Below are positions 46,584-56,117 of a stretch of DNA of 64,000 bases, piece after piece (the stretch's first letter is position 1; every line of letters begins with the position of its first letter). Source of the DNA: Celerinatantimonas yamalensis (lineage in GTDB: Bacteria > Pseudomonadota > Gammaproteobacteria > Enterobacterales > Celerinatantimonadaceae); contig NZ_JBEQCT010000002.1 in NCBI RefSeq assembly GCF_046054155.1, positions 698,888 through 762,887 on the forward strand. Reading direction: 5' to 3'. The position numbers and the translations under genes are program-made. Below the pieces are notes generated by a model. The model saw only the letters and a list, made by a program, of their open reading frames with translations. It ran no database searches and was not told the DNA's origin.

Positions 46584-47114
46584 TTTTGAATTATGTAGAC
46601 CATAAATGGCATGATTCAGAATACGCTCTCCGATTTTTTCCCTATTTGTGATTACCCCCTCAAGAGTCATGCCCAGTCTTTCGCACACTGATCGACTAGA
46701 TATGTTTTCTTCGGCGGCTGAAATTTGTATTTTATGCATACCTAACTGAGTAAAGGCGTAATCAATAAGGTACTGACAAGCACGAGTTATTATTCCATGC
46801 CCCTGATATTGTTCACCAAGCCAATAACCTATTTCTACGACCTTCAAATCATGGTTAATTGTATTAAAACCACAATTACCTACAATGTCGCCTCTATATT
46901 CAATAGAGCAATTCATGCTTTTACCATCTGCATACTTGTGCAATGACCCTTTTACGAATTTTTTAAAGTCATCTTCTGTCTTACAGAATAATGGCCATGC
47001 CATCCACTGAGAAATGTACTCATGACTCTCTTTGGTTAATTCCACATATTTTGACACAAATGCTTCGTGGACTAAATGAAGAGTGATTTCGTTATCAACG
47101 ACTACTTTAAACAT
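46578..47114 (-). CDS. GNAT acetyltransferase, RimL-like, cassette-borne
   Basis: A 178-residue protein resembling the ribosomal-protein-serine acetyltransferase group: GNCGFNTINHDLKVVEIGYWL, the acetyl-CoA loop GEQYQGHGIITRA and the ending ENISSRSVCERLGMTLEG are clear. AAGGAAGG lies before the ATG. It is a single-gene cassette followed by an attC-like site. Such cassette GNATs may acetylate proteins or antibiotics. Nothing here picks one. Confidence 0.87.
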   Translation of the reverse strand: MFKVVVDNEITLHLVHEAFVSKYVELTKESHEYISQWMAWPLFCKTEDDFKKFVKGSLHKYADGKSMNCSIEYRGDIVGNCGFNTINHDLKVVEIGYWLGEQYQGHGIITRACQYLIDYAFTQLGMHKIQISAAEENISSRSVCERLGMTLEGVITNREKIGERILNHAIYGLHNSKT

Positions 47115-47159
47115 TAAACCTTCCTTTTAATTTTAGTAAATGATGCATGCATAGATAGA

Positions 47160-47457
47160 AACAATCGTGGTAGCGCGATCTGTTACCAGACCGACCCCGC
47201 ACAGATCCGGACGTGCGGAATGACCGCATCCGGCTCTTCAGTTATATAGTCACTCGTGTTAAACACGTGCCTGATATCAGTCGACATGAATAAATCGCTT
47301 ACTCACTCGGGGTCGCTCTAATCCATAATACGTTAACATCTTCTTGAAATCACTCCAATTATAACTCTTTCTGCCACTTCGACAATTCAGCCATTTAAAT
47401 AGACTGTGGATCACTTGATGGTAGACGTTCGCACATGCTCGACTGTTGTCGGGCAAT
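47160..47457 (-). mobile_element. Group II intron 3' fragment, copy 2
   Basis: This copy has the 3' RNA domains, with an intact-looking domain V at 47202-47236 (GAGCCGGATGCGG, then CCGCACGTCCGGATCTG), and the last part of the intron-encoded protein frame. It is nearly identical to copy 1 in its protein-coding end and more distant from copy 3. Upstream (higher coordinates) it is cut into another relic at 47458. It is flanked by ACAATCG at the 3' edge. Confidence 0.78.
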
Positions 47458-47527
47458 ACGTCACTTTAGCCCCTTGGTATTGGTCAATAATGGCTTGAAA
47501 GTGTTCTTTGAAGTGGTCAATGTGCAT
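47458..47527 (-). pseudogene. N-terminal relic, probably of an ISAs1-type transposase
   Basis: ATG at 47527 follows GGGAGAC and opens MHIDHFKEHFQAIIDQYQG, then AKVTY, which resembles the start of ISAs1-family transposases. The frame then runs into the intron fragment and stops. The rest of the gene is absent. The family call is tentative. Confidence 0.4.
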
Positions 47528-47733
47528 AGTAGTCTCCCGAAAAAGGGGTATATGATCACAGCTAAATGTGATCGTCAAATTGATCGTGATTTTAGCTAAA
47601 AAACGTTCACGATCTCACCCTGACAACTTTATGGATAAATTTTCAATATTTACTAATAGTAGTCATGGAACACAAAAACCAAAGCATAATTAGGATAAAT
47701 TATTTAATTTAATTTTTTATAAAAAACATTAAA

Positions 47734-47749
47734 TAAGATCTAGATCAAA
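47734..47749. promoter_or_regulatory. CRP-like dyad upstream of the PTS operon
   Basis: TAAGATCTAGATCAAA keeps the symmetric GATCTAGATC centre of the CRP consensus, with changes in the outer bases. It lies 101 bases before the PRD regulator start, a fitting place for catabolite control of a PTS operon. Confidence 0.4.
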
Positions 47750-47849
47750 TTTTTAGCTTTAATCCTGTCCATTAAAAATGGACAGATTATGTTATTCATT
47801 ATATGTGATTTATATTGCTATTATAGAAACATTGCAGGAAGGGGGTAAT

Positions 47850-49358
47850 ATGATTTTATCTAGAAGACAAAAAAATATTCTTGATCATCTAGTTCAAGAG
47901 GATAACTTCATTACTGCTAAAGAACTCTCTACAAAATTAAATGTATCTGAGAAAACGATATATCGTGAAATAAAAAATATTAAAGAAAGTCAATCTAAGT
48001 ACATGGACATCATCATTAACCATATAGGTAAAGGATTTAAAATAAATTATGAAGAATATATTAACAAATTCTCTAATTCAAATAATAGTGCCTATAAAAA
48101 GCATGCAATATCTACGAGTGAGCGAAGAGAAAAAATCCTTATTTACTTATTGTTGAGTTCTCCAGAAAAAACATCAATTTCCAGGCTATCAGAATTATAT
48201 ATGATCAGTGCATCTTCTATTGCTCATGATCTTGATCACATAAAAGAAATATTAAACGATACCAACGTTAAACTCATAAAAACAAGTCAGGGCACTTTTA
48301 TTAATGGTGACGAGGAAAAAATAAGAGAATTACTAAAGAATTTCATTATTAACATAATCACCAATAATGACTACAGTTATGATCTTATTTTACTTCAAGA
48401 TTATTTTTTATATGAAGAAATTGTTTTTACTAAAAATATTTTAAAATATATTATGTCGAAAAATATATCATTAGAAGAACCCTACTATATAAATATATTA
48501 ATTTACATAACTGTAACTATAAAAAGAATTAAAACAGGACAATATTTAGGTAGAATAGTTTATCCTAACAAAGAAAAAACAAAAAACTTAGCAATCAAAA
48601 AAATAGCAAGTGAACTCACAAAAAAAATATCATCATATACCATGAGAATATTAAATGATTATGAAAAAGAAAATTTATATTACCTTATTTATTCATCAAG
48701 ATTTTCTGAAAGCTGTGACAGAAATAAATTTGACAGTTCCAATGAAGAAGTTGAGTGTGTGAATTTTACTAATTTTCTTATCGTCAATATGGTTGATGAA
48801 TGTTCGGCTAAATTTTTTGATAACAATGAACTACGCAGAAACCTTATGCCGCATGTAAGATTGTTAATCTTGAGGTTAAAACATCACATCAATATCCATA
48901 ATCCACTGTTGGATGAGATTAGAAGCGAGTGTGATCTTTTATTTAATTCTTTAACAAAAATAATTAAAAATTCAACAATATTTAATAAATATAAAAACAT
49001 CAGTTATGATGAAATAGGTTACCTCACCTTGTATTTTCAATATTACTATGAGCAACACCTGCAATCTTTGAACATTGTCATAGTTTGTTCCACAGGCATT
49101 GGGACATCACATCTTTTAAAGGGACGGGTGTTAAAATCTTTCCCAAAATGGAAAGTTGTCGACATTATTCCGTTTTCAAAGATAAAAAAAATACAGGATA
49201 TAGAAAGTGTGGACTTAATATTAACGACCATTAATATAGATAGCTTTGACTATAAGGTGCCTTACGTTCACGTCAGTGCTTTTATTAATGAAAAAGATAT
49301 TGATAATATATTAAAAATAACTAAAACACTAGAAGTGGACGAGCGCCATAGATTATAA
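47850..49358 (+). CDS. PRD-containing BglG/MtlR-type transcriptional regulator of the PTS operon
   Basis: A 502-residue AT-rich gene. An N-terminal HTH_11 (RRQKNILDHL to SEKTIYREIKNI, about 1-60) is followed by a second HTH-like part, two PRD domains (about 170-280 and 285-395), and a GatB-like EIIB domain with phospho-Cys in VCSTGIGTSHLL. The EIIA-like end of full MtlR proteins is missing. PTS phosphorylation of PRD His and EIIB Cys would switch its activity. ATG at 47850 follows GGAAGGGGG. It is first gene of the operon and its probable activator. Confidence 0.85.
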   Translation: MILSRRQKNILDHLVQEDNFITAKELSTKLNVSEKTIYREIKNIKESQSKYMDIIINHIGKGFKINYEEYINKFSNSNNSAYKKHAISTSERREKILIYLLLSSPEKTSISRLSELYMISASSIAHDLDHIKEILNDTNVKLIKTSQGTFINGDEEKIRELLKNFIINIITNNDYSYDLILLQDYFLYEEIVFTKNILKYIMSKNISLEEPYYINILIYITVTIKRIKTGQYLGRIVYPNKEKTKNLAIKKIASELTKKISSYTMRILNDYEKENLYYLIYSSRFSESCDRNKFDSSNEEVECVNFTNFLIVNMVDECSAKFFDNNELRRNLMPHVRLLILRLKHHINIHNPLLDEIRSECDLLFNSLTKIIKNSTIFNKYKNISYDEIGYLTLYFQYYYEQHLQSLNIVIVCSTGIGTSHLLKGRVLKSFPKWKVVDIIPFSKIKKIQDIESVDLILTTINIDSFDYKVPYVHVSAFINEKDIDNILKITKTLEVDERHRL

Positions 49359-49392
49359 GTGGATTTTTAATCAATTAGAATGGTAAGCCAAG

Positions 49393-49854
49393 ATGAATAT
49401 CAGAAATGTATTAAATGAAAAACTAATCAATTTAAACCTTCAGGCAAAAACAAAAGATGAAGTCTTAAGTGAATTGTGTCAAATGCTTTACGACAATGGT
49501 TGTATTTCAGATATAAATACCTTTTTAAAAGATGTTTATTTAAGAGAGGATGAAGGTGAAACTGGATTGGGATCTTATATTGCGATTCCACATGGAAAAT
49601 CAAATTCAGTGATTAAAACATCGATTGCTATTGGGAAAACACATCACGATGTCGCATGGGAATCTTTAGATGTTCTTCCCGTTCGCTTCATTATTTTATT
49701 TGCCGTCAGAATGATAGATAAGTCTACAGTACACATAAAATTATTGGCTCATGTATCTGAGCTGTTAGCAGATGATGATCTACTAGATCAGCTTTTAAAT
49801 GTAAATTCAAAAAAAGAACTATTTAATTTGTTTGAAAACATAGAAGAGGATTAA
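49393..49854 (+). CDS. PTS fructose-family EIIA component
   Basis: A 153-residue EIIA of the Fru/Mtl type. His67 in IPHGKS is the site phosphorylated by HPr. FIILFAVRMIDKS and HIKLLAHVSELL are the usual later blocks. It passes phosphate to the EIIB encoded four bases further on. It is a separate polypeptide and lacks a fused HPr-like domain, so it differs from FruB. Confidence 0.92.
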   Translation: MNIRNVLNEKLINLNLQAKTKDEVLSELCQMLYDNGCISDINTFLKDVYLREDEGETGLGSYIAIPHGKSNSVIKTSIAIGKTHHDVAWESLDVLPVRFIILFAVRMIDKSTVHIKLLAHVSELLADDDLLDQLLNVNSKKELFNLFENIEED

Positions 49855-49858
49855 AACG

Positions 49859-50176
49859 ATGAACATAGTTGCTATTACAGCCTGTACCTCTGGAATCGCC
49901 CACACTTATATCGCTAAAGAGAAGCTGATAAAAGCTGCAAAATCTTTAGGGCATAGTGTTTACGTTGAAACTCAGGGAACCATCGGTGTAGAAAATGAAT
50001 TAACGAAAGAAAACATTGCTAAAGCAGATATCGTTATTATTGCCGCCGATATAAAAGTTTCAGGAAAAGAAAGATTTGCGGGGAAACGTATCGTTGAAGT
50101 ACCAACGCAATTATTGATTAAATCACCTAAGGCGTTAATAACTAAATTACAGGAAGACATGATTCCTAAAGTATAA
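49859..50176 (+). CDS. PTS fructose-family EIIB component
   Basis: A 105-residue EIIB-Fru domain. Cys9 in ACTSGIAHTYIA is the phospho-carrier. The usual CPTG reads CTSG. ETQGTIGVENELT and ADIKVSGKERFAGKRI follow the family. It would receive phosphate from EIIA and give it to the sugar bound by EIIC. Confidence 0.92.
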   Translation: MNIVAITACTSGIAHTYIAKEKLIKAAKSLGHSVYVETQGTIGVENELTKENIAKADIVIIAADIKVSGKERFAGKRIVEVPTQLLIKSPKALITKLQEDMIPKV

Positions 50177-50198
50177 CTTTATTATAGCGAGTTAAACA

Positions 50199-51281
50199 AT
50201 GAGACTTGAACTAAAAAAACATGCATTAACTGCCATATCCTACATGTTGCCTTTGGTTGTCACTGCCGGTTTATTGATTGCAATAGGCAATTTAACCGGA
50301 GGTAACGTCATTCATGACTATAAAGCTGCCTATAATATTCCAGATGCACTGGTCTCTCTGGGGGTCCTAGGTATGGGATTACTGGCCCCTGTGATCTCTG
50401 CGGCGATTGCCTATTCGATTGCTGATCGGCCGGGGATTGCGCCCGGATTGATGATGGGGCTGATTGCCAATTCAATTGGCGCCGGATTCCTCGGCGGGAT
50501 GTTGGGCGGCTATGTGGTTGGGTTCTTTATCTTATTCTTAAAAGACAGAATCAAAGTCCCGATCTGGGCTCAAGGCTTGATGCCGATGATGATCATCCCG
50601 TTGGTATCAACCGTTTGTATCGGCATCCTGATGTATTTTGTCATCGGTGTTCCCATTGTCTGGGCAACTAATGTGTTGACCACTTTCCTGATGAGCATGC
50701 AGGGCGGAACTCGGTTTGTCTTTGGTATGATTATGGGTGGAATGGCGGCCTTTGATTTTGGCGGGCCAGTCAATAAAGTGGCTTCTCTGTTTGCCGACGG
50801 ATTATTACTAGAGGGGATTAAAGAGCCGGAAGCGATCAAAATATTAGCGTCGATGGTGCCGCCTTTCGGGGTCACAATCTCTTTATTCATATCCAAAATC
50901 ATCGGTAAAAAAATATACTCTACCTCTGAAAAAAACAATATCAAAATCGCATTCCCGATGGGGGTTTGTATGATCACCGAAGGCGTCATCCCCATTGCGG
51001 CTGTCGACCCAATCCGGGTGATTATCTCATGTACCGTTGGTGCTGCGATTGGCGGTGGAATATCTATGTATCTAGGAGTCGGCTCTCCGGTGCCGTCCGG
51101 TGGTATGTTTATCGTACCAGCCATGAACCACCCTATCTCATTTTGTATCGCTTTGCTGACCGGTTCAGTCATCACTGCATTACTGCTTGTGATCCTGAAG
51201 AAAAAACCTCAGGAAGAAGACTCAGCGACAAAAGATGAAGATGAAGAAGAACTCGATCTCTCGTCAATCAAAATTTCTTAA
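50199..51281 (+). CDS. PTS fructose-family EIIC permease
   Basis: A 360-residue membrane component with about ten helices. GVLGMGLLAPVISAAIAYSIADRPG, FDFGGPVNKVA, and CMITEGVIPIAAVDPIRV are EIIC-Fru family blocks. The third holds the Glu and the polar residues used in sugar binding. It has higher GC than the regulator gene before it. A Glu/Asp-rich tail ends the protein. The sugar is a ketose or polyol of the fructose group, and the two aldolases downstream point to a ketohexose bisphosphate intermediate. Confidence 0.92.
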   Translation: MRLELKKHALTAISYMLPLVVTAGLLIAIGNLTGGNVIHDYKAAYNIPDALVSLGVLGMGLLAPVISAAIAYSIADRPGIAPGLMMGLIANSIGAGFLGGMLGGYVVGFFILFLKDRIKVPIWAQGLMPMMIIPLVSTVCIGILMYFVIGVPIVWATNVLTTFLMSMQGGTRFVFGMIMGGMAAFDFGGPVNKVASLFADGLLLEGIKEPEAIKILASMVPPFGVTISLFISKIIGKKIYSTSEKNNIKIAFPMGVCMITEGVIPIAAVDPIRVIISCTVGAAIGGGISMYLGVGSPVPSGGMFIVPAMNHPISFCIALLTGSVITALLLVILKKKPQEEDSATKDEDEEELDLSSIKIS

Positions 51282-51301
51282 TTAATAGAGGAGTTAATCA
51301 C

Positions 51302-52177
51302 ATGTATGTCTCTATGAAAAAGATGTTATCTCAAGCGAATCAGCAAAATTACGCTGTAATGGCGATTAACTGTTTCAACCTGGAAACGGTCAGGAGTGTG
51401 ATTTCAGCTGCGCAGGAACTCCGAGCTCCGATTATTATCGATATTGTTCAGGAGCACCTATGTCATCACTGTGACAGTAAATTGATCACACCTTTGGTGA
51501 TTGAACTGGCGAGTCGGTCCAATGTCGATGTCGCTTTAAATTTGGATCACGGAGAAGATATTGGCTTAATCAAAAAATGCATGGTTGATGGTTTTTCTAG
51601 TGTCATGGTCGACACATCAAAGTATTCATTTGATGAAAATATCCGCTACACAAAAGAAATTGTGGACTTTGCCAGAATATATGATGCCAGTGTCGAAGGT
51701 GAGCTGGGTAATATAGGCCTAACAATGTCGGGTGATTACACCAATGAAGCCATGTTTACCAATCCTGACCAAGCGAGAAAATTTATTGATGAAACTGGGA
51801 TTGACGCCTTGGCGGTCTCATATGGTTCTTCACATGGCCACTATCCGCAAGGAGTGGTACCGGAATTAAATTTCGACATTCTGGCAAGAATTAAACAAGC
51901 AACACATTCTCCTTTGGTTTTACATGGGGGCTCCGGAGTGGGAGCTGAAAATATTAAACAATCAGTAGCATTGGGAATTAATAAAATTAACGTTGGTAGC
52001 GATTTTATGAAAGCCAATGTGAATAGCATTCAAGACCAACTCCATGAGGACCCAAATAAAAACTATTGGGAAGTTATTCGACAAGCTGAAGAACAGAGTA
52101 AAGAAATAATTAAGCATTATATTTCTATTTCTGGCTCCGAAGGGAAATCCTTTCTGAGTAACTATTTACATCATTAA
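51302..52177 (+). CDS. Class II ketose-bisphosphate aldolase (first of two)
   Basis: A 291-residue zinc aldolase of the GatY/KbaY/FbaA group. The catalytic Asp and first zinc His lie in LNLDHGEDIG. VEGELGNIG, AVSYGSSHGHYP and LVLHGGSGVG supply further zinc and phosphate contacts. It cleaves a 1,6-bisphosphate of fructose, tagatose or a similar ketose to DHAP and an aldose phosphate. It lies 20 bases after EIIC. Confidence 0.9.
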   Translation: MYVSMKKMLSQANQQNYAVMAINCFNLETVRSVISAAQELRAPIIIDIVQEHLCHHCDSKLITPLVIELASRSNVDVALNLDHGEDIGLIKKCMVDGFSSVMVDTSKYSFDENIRYTKEIVDFARIYDASVEGELGNIGLTMSGDYTNEAMFTNPDQARKFIDETGIDALAVSYGSSHGHYPQGVVPELNFDILARIKQATHSPLVLHGGSGVGAENIKQSVALGINKINVGSDFMKANVNSIQDQLHEDPNKNYWEVIRQAEEQSKEIIKHYISISGSEGKSFLSNYLHH

Positions 52178-52202
52178 AGTTAAATTTATAAGGAATTTAT
52201 CT

Positions 52203-53069
52203 ATGTTAGTTTCAATGAATTATTTATTATCAGTTGCCAAGAAGAATAAATTCGCCATCGGTGCTTTTAATGTGGCAGACAGTTGTTTTGTGCGTGCAGT
52301 GGTTGAAGAAGCGGAAGCTTGTCAGGCCCCGGCAATTATTTCTATCCATCCTACGGAATTATCATTTTTAACCGATGATTTTTTTGCATACGTGGTGAAG
52401 AGAACGTCAAATAGTCCGGTTCCCTTTGTCATTCACTTAGATCATGGTGGTTCGTTTGATGATGTCATGCGGGCGATCAGTTGTGGGTTTACTTCAGTGA
52501 TGATCGACGGTTCGCTGCTCCCTTATGAAGATAACGTGTCGTTAACCAAAAAGGTGGTTGAAGCAGCGCATCCTATCGGGATTTCTGTTGAGGCGGAGCT
52601 AGGCACCATAGGCTCTACCGGAACCTCAGTGGAAGGAGGTGTGAGCAAAGTAATATATACCGATCCGGCCGAGGCAGAAGACTTCGTAACCCGAACTGGT
52701 GTCGATACGCTGGCCGTTGCTATCGGAACCGCACATGGTATTTATCCGAAAGATATGGAACCCAAACTGAGACTGGATATTTTGGCGGATATTGCAAACC
52801 GAGTTGATATTCCTCTCGTATTACACGGCGGTTCGGCAAATCCCGATGAAGAAATTATCAATGCGATTGAAATTGGTATTCAGAAAGTGAATATTTCAAG
52901 TGATATGAAAGCGGCTTATTTTAATAAATGCAGAGAAATTCTTTCAGAAAACAATTGGTGGGATCCGAATGTTATTTATCCTGATTGTATCGATGCGGCA
53001 AAAGAAGTCATTCGAACAAAAATGAAATTATTTAATTCGATAAAAAAAGTTGAGCTTTATCTTCAATAA
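52203..53069 (+). CDS. Class II ketose-bisphosphate aldolase (second of two)
   Basis: A 288-residue paralogue of the preceding gene with the same motifs: HLDHGGSFDDVM (catalytic Asp and zinc His), VEAELGTIGSTG, AVAIGTAHGIYP and LVLHGGSANPDEE. The two are only moderately alike, so the pair did not arise by a recent duplication. Some tagatose and sorbose-type pathways use two class II aldolase-like proteins as partners (compare GatY/GatZ), but both here keep catalytic residues. Confidence 0.9.
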   Translation: MLVSMNYLLSVAKKNKFAIGAFNVADSCFVRAVVEEAEACQAPAIISIHPTELSFLTDDFFAYVVKRTSNSPVPFVIHLDHGGSFDDVMRAISCGFTSVMIDGSLLPYEDNVSLTKKVVEAAHPIGISVEAELGTIGSTGTSVEGGVSKVIYTDPAEAEDFVTRTGVDTLAVAIGTAHGIYPKDMEPKLRLDILADIANRVDIPLVLHGGSANPDEEIINAIEIGIQKVNISSDMKAAYFNKCREILSENNWWDPNVIYPDCIDAAKEVIRTKMKLFNSIKKVELYLQ

Positions 53070-53206
53070 TTACTGAGTTTAACGCGACTTCTAACTTTTA
53101 TTTAAAATTAATCACGGCTTAATATGCTAATTCATATGTTATATCACGAATGATATTGCACTGGTGTATTATTGCCGTGTTTTATTGATAATTAAATGAG
53201 GCTTTT

Positions 53207-54085
53207 ATGTTAGATACATTAATGTTAGGTGCAATAGAAGCTGGTGGAACGAAATTTATTGCAGCAGTTTCTGATCAGGATCTGAATCTGATTGATAAAA
53301 TCAGCGTACCAACCACAGATCCAAACCAGACACTGGGGAAAATAGCTGATTTTTTCTCGCCATATTCGATTGCTTCTATGGGGGTCGGATGTTTTGGTCC
53401 CATCGATCTGAATTTGTCATCCTCGACTTACGGATATATTGAATCCACGCCTAAGCTAGCATGGAAAGATTTTAATATCCTCGGTGCACTACAAGCACAA
53501 TATCGCATCCCGATCGCCCTGAATACTGATGTAAATGTCGCGGCTTTGGGAGAGTTAAAACGCGGTGCTGCGGCTGGCGAACAAAGCTGTATTTATATCA
53601 CAGTAGGCACCGGAATCGGCGGGGGAGTGGTTGTGGATCGGCAGATATTCAATGGGTATCATCATCCGGAGCTGGGGCATATCGCCGTCAAACGTTTTCC
53701 GTCGGATACGTTCACCGGAATATGCCCTTATCACACAGATTGTTTAGAAGGTCTGGCATCCGGTCCGGCTCTGGCTGAACGAGCCCATCAGGCGCCGAAT
53801 AAAATTGCCAAAGATGATCCACTCTGGAAGGTTGAAGCTTATTACTTGGCGCAAGCTATTGTCACATATAGTCTGATTTTATCTCCGGCAAAAATCATAC
53901 TGGGAGGCGGGGTAATGCAGCAGGAACATGTATTGGCGATGGTCAAAGCTTCGGTTAATCAACAGTTAAATCACTATATTAAGATCCCCGAAATTGATAA
54001 TTATATCATCAGACCTCAGCTGAAAAATGAGGCAGCAATTATCGGTGGATTTATCCTAGCAAAGGATGCGCTAAGATTGGAATAA
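53207..54085 (+). CDS. ROK-family fructokinase-like sugar kinase
   Basis: A 292-residue kinase. The ATP loop is EAGGTKFIAAV, the catalytic Asp stands in LNTDVNVAALGE, the glycine-rich turn is TVGTGIGGGVVVD, and the zinc site is HPELGHI plus CPYHTDCLEGLASGPAL. This zinc pattern is that of the fructokinase branch of ROK (YdhR/GmuE, Mak-like). It probably phosphorylates a free or 1-phosphorylated ketohexose. A gap of 137 bases separates it from the aldolases, with its own TGAGG before the ATG. Confidence 0.88.
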   Translation: MLDTLMLGAIEAGGTKFIAAVSDQDLNLIDKISVPTTDPNQTLGKIADFFSPYSIASMGVGCFGPIDLNLSSSTYGYIESTPKLAWKDFNILGALQAQYRIPIALNTDVNVAALGELKRGAAAGEQSCIYITVGTGIGGGVVVDRQIFNGYHHPELGHIAVKRFPSDTFTGICPYHTDCLEGLASGPALAERAHQAPNKIAKDDPLWKVEAYYLAQAIVTYSLILSPAKIILGGGVMQQEHVLAMVKASVNQQLNHYIKIPEIDNYIIRPQLKNEAAIIGGFILAKDALRLE

Positions 54086-54123
54086 AATGATCATCACCCG
54101 TTAAGATAGACACCCTTATTTCT

Positions 54124-54182
54124 TCAGCCCATCATTCGTTCGTACTCATGTGGGCTGTGATATCCAAGACTTAAGTTCAGTC
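54124..54182 (-). pseudogene. IS3-family transposase, last few codons
   Basis: Minus-strand reading gives LNLSLGYHSPHEYERMMG and a stop at 54124. This is the 'GYxSPxEYE' end of an IS3-type OrfB. Only about 20 codons remain next to the IS30 relic. Confidence 0.55.
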
Positions 54183-54202
54183 CAGTCCAAGAATGTGTCC
54201 AC

Positions 54203-54403
54203 TTAGTCGCAAGCGGTGACTGTCCCGATGGAGCTTTTTGTTATAGCTTGCCAACGTTGACCATTACAGTTTTGTTTTAGCTCCCGATACACCGTTGTAC
54301 TGTGACACTTTACTTGTTGGGCGATTTCAGAGATTGAAATTCCCCGCTCCAAAAGAGCAGAAATGGAGTATCGTCTGCCCTCGGTCAACTGCTGATAACT
54401 CAT
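54203..54403 (-). pseudogene. IS30-family transposase, N-terminal fragment
   Basis: The frame MSYQQLTEGRRYSISALLE continues to an HTH_38 motif, ISISEIAQQVKCHSTTVYRE, typical of IS30. After about 45 codons similarity stops and the frame ends. The integrase core is missing. It closes the plus-strand PTS operon region and faces it. Confidence 0.8.
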
Positions 54404-54526
54404 GGTCGTACGGCTTGTTTCTTTGGCGAGAAGAGCGTACCACTTTCAGCAGTTGGCTTCCTCTTCTACACCTTGCCATGAGTGTCGCACTTATTATCTG
54501 AAATCGGGTCTATAGAAATTGCTGAT

Positions 54527-54907
54527 TTATTCCCAGTCATTCCAAACATCATGCATTGCTTCGATATTATTGCCATCAGGGTCAATTACAAAACACGCAT
54601 AATAATGGTCAGTGTAGTGAGGCCTTGGGCCAGGTTTCCCATTGTCAAGTGCTCCCGCTTCAATAGCTGCATTATAAAAATCATGTATCATCTGATAGGA
54701 ACTTGCTCTGAAAGCAACATGAAATGGAGTTAGTTTTGCGTTATTTTTAGACTGATATATTTCAAATAATCCTCTTCCAATGTCAAAAGCCCAAAAAGAA
54801 TTTTGTGTACCGAACGCAACTTTGTATCCGAGAGTTTCAAAAACTTTAAGATAAAATACTTTACTTAATTCTACATCTCTGACAGCCATGGTAATATGAT
54901 CGATCAT
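54527..54907 (-). CDS. VOC family protein (glyoxalase/bleomycin-resistance fold)
   Basis: A 126-residue single VOC domain: MIDHITMAVRDVELSKVFY starts the first beta-alpha-beta unit, HVAFRASSYQMIHDFY the second, and FVIDPDGNNIEAMH ends with the metal-site Glu. His4, a mid-chain His and the last Glu are the usual metal ligands. Function ranges from glyoxalase to resistance protein. It lies among cassettes on the same strand, but I see no complete attC after it. Confidence 0.85.
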   Translation of the reverse strand: MIDHITMAVRDVELSKVFYLKVFETLGYKVAFGTQNSFWAFDIGRGLFEIYQSKNNAKLTPFHVAFRASSYQMIHDFYNAAIEAGALDNGKPGPRPHYTDHYYACFVIDPDGNNIEAMHDVWNDWE

Positions 54908-55129
54908 AAAATATTCCGCAGTTTGGTTCTGAGTAAGCAAAATTTAGTATGCCACTACACCCAGACTTTAGCTGCAACTAAAGCCCTCTATGTCGTAGTT
55001 CGATTGAGCGCTGGCTCCTCTATTGAGAGACCGATAACAAACATGAACGCGACATAGAACTCCAAGCATCAAACTCGAATACTCGACTGGGTCTCGAACC
55101 CGCATTACGCAAGCATGAGTTAGCTTATT

Positions 55130-56084
55130 ATGAATACAAACGCACTTCAAAACATTAATGTCGGTGTTGATACTGGCAAAGCAAATCTTGATATCTACAT
55201 TCGACCGCTAGATATTTTTTCACTGTACACAATGATGAAAAAGGCATTAAAGAAGCAATCAAAATCATCAAGAAACACCAGCCTGAACGCATTGTGATAG
55301 AGGCAACTGGCCGCCTTGAAATGCCCTTTATTATTGCTTGTTCAAAAGCCAATTTACCTTTTGTCATGGCCAATCCTATCCACATTAAACGCTTTGCAGG
55401 GGCTATTGGACGTAGAGCGAAAAACGGACAAACTCGACGCACAATTGATTGCTCATTATAGTGAGGTTATTCAGCTTAAACTATCTCGACTGAAGCCTGA
55501 AATTATGCGTTTAATGAGTGAGTAGTCGCAAGAAGACATCAAATATTAACGATGCAAACCATGGAGAAAAATCGTTTACAACAACTTCCTAAGACGCTTC
55601 ACTCTACAATCAATCCCATCATTACCGCTTTCAAAAAGCAGATCGAAAAATTGAAACTCTCATCATTACTCTTATCGAGCAAACACCAGATTATCAGAGC
55701 AAAAATGTCATATTACAAAGCGTGCCAGGCATCGGGAAAGTGAGTGCTGCTGCCATTATTAGTAATGTTCCTGAGCTTGGTTATATCAACAATAAACAAG
55801 CCGCATCTTTGATTGGCCTCGCTCCCATCAATAGAGAAAGTGGTCGCTACAAAGGTAAACGAATAATTCAAGGTGGACGCGCTCAAGTCCGAACCGTTTT
55901 GTATATGGCGATGATGTCTACTATGCAATCTAACCCTGTTTTTAAATCCACATATCAACGATTACTTGAGGCAGGGAAACCAAAGAAAGTAGCGATAATT
56001 GCCTGCGTTAGAAAGATGGTTGTTATCCTAAATTCAATGCTCAGGGATGGTACTATGTGGGATGAAAGCATGGCGAAAAATTAA
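55130..56084 (+). pseudogene. IS110-family transposase with several frameshifts
   Basis: ATG at 55130 opens NVGVDTGKANLDIYI (DEDD domain start with the first Asp). The rest is spread over frames: FTVHNDEKGIKEA and VIEATGRLEMPFI, then KTDKLDAQLIAHY, then TMEKNRLQQLP, and finally VPGIGKVSAAAIISNVPELG with LIGLAPINRESGRYKGKR and GGRAQVRTVLYMA. At least three shifts lie near 55217, 55425 and 55530-55735. The element interrupts a cassette boundary: the end of an attC (GTTATGT at 56106) stands just after it without its partner half. Confidence 0.88.
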
Positions 56085-56099
56085 CTATTGACGCCATAC

Positions 56100-56112
56100 T
56101 CGTTTGTTATGT
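56100..56112 (-). repeat. Half of an attC site left beside the IS110 copy
   Basis: TCGTTTGTTATGT carries the GTTATGT end seen in the complete sites to the right, but the matching TAACG half is absent on the IS110 side. The insertion probably split or replaced the site of the GNAT cassette at 56118. Confidence 0.5.
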
Positions 56113-56117
56113 GCGTA

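Noticed and set aside
50570..51175. 201-residue open frame on the minus strand inside the EIIC gene
   Set aside because: It is a shadow of the EIIC coding strand. The plus frame has clear EIIC motifs and operon context.
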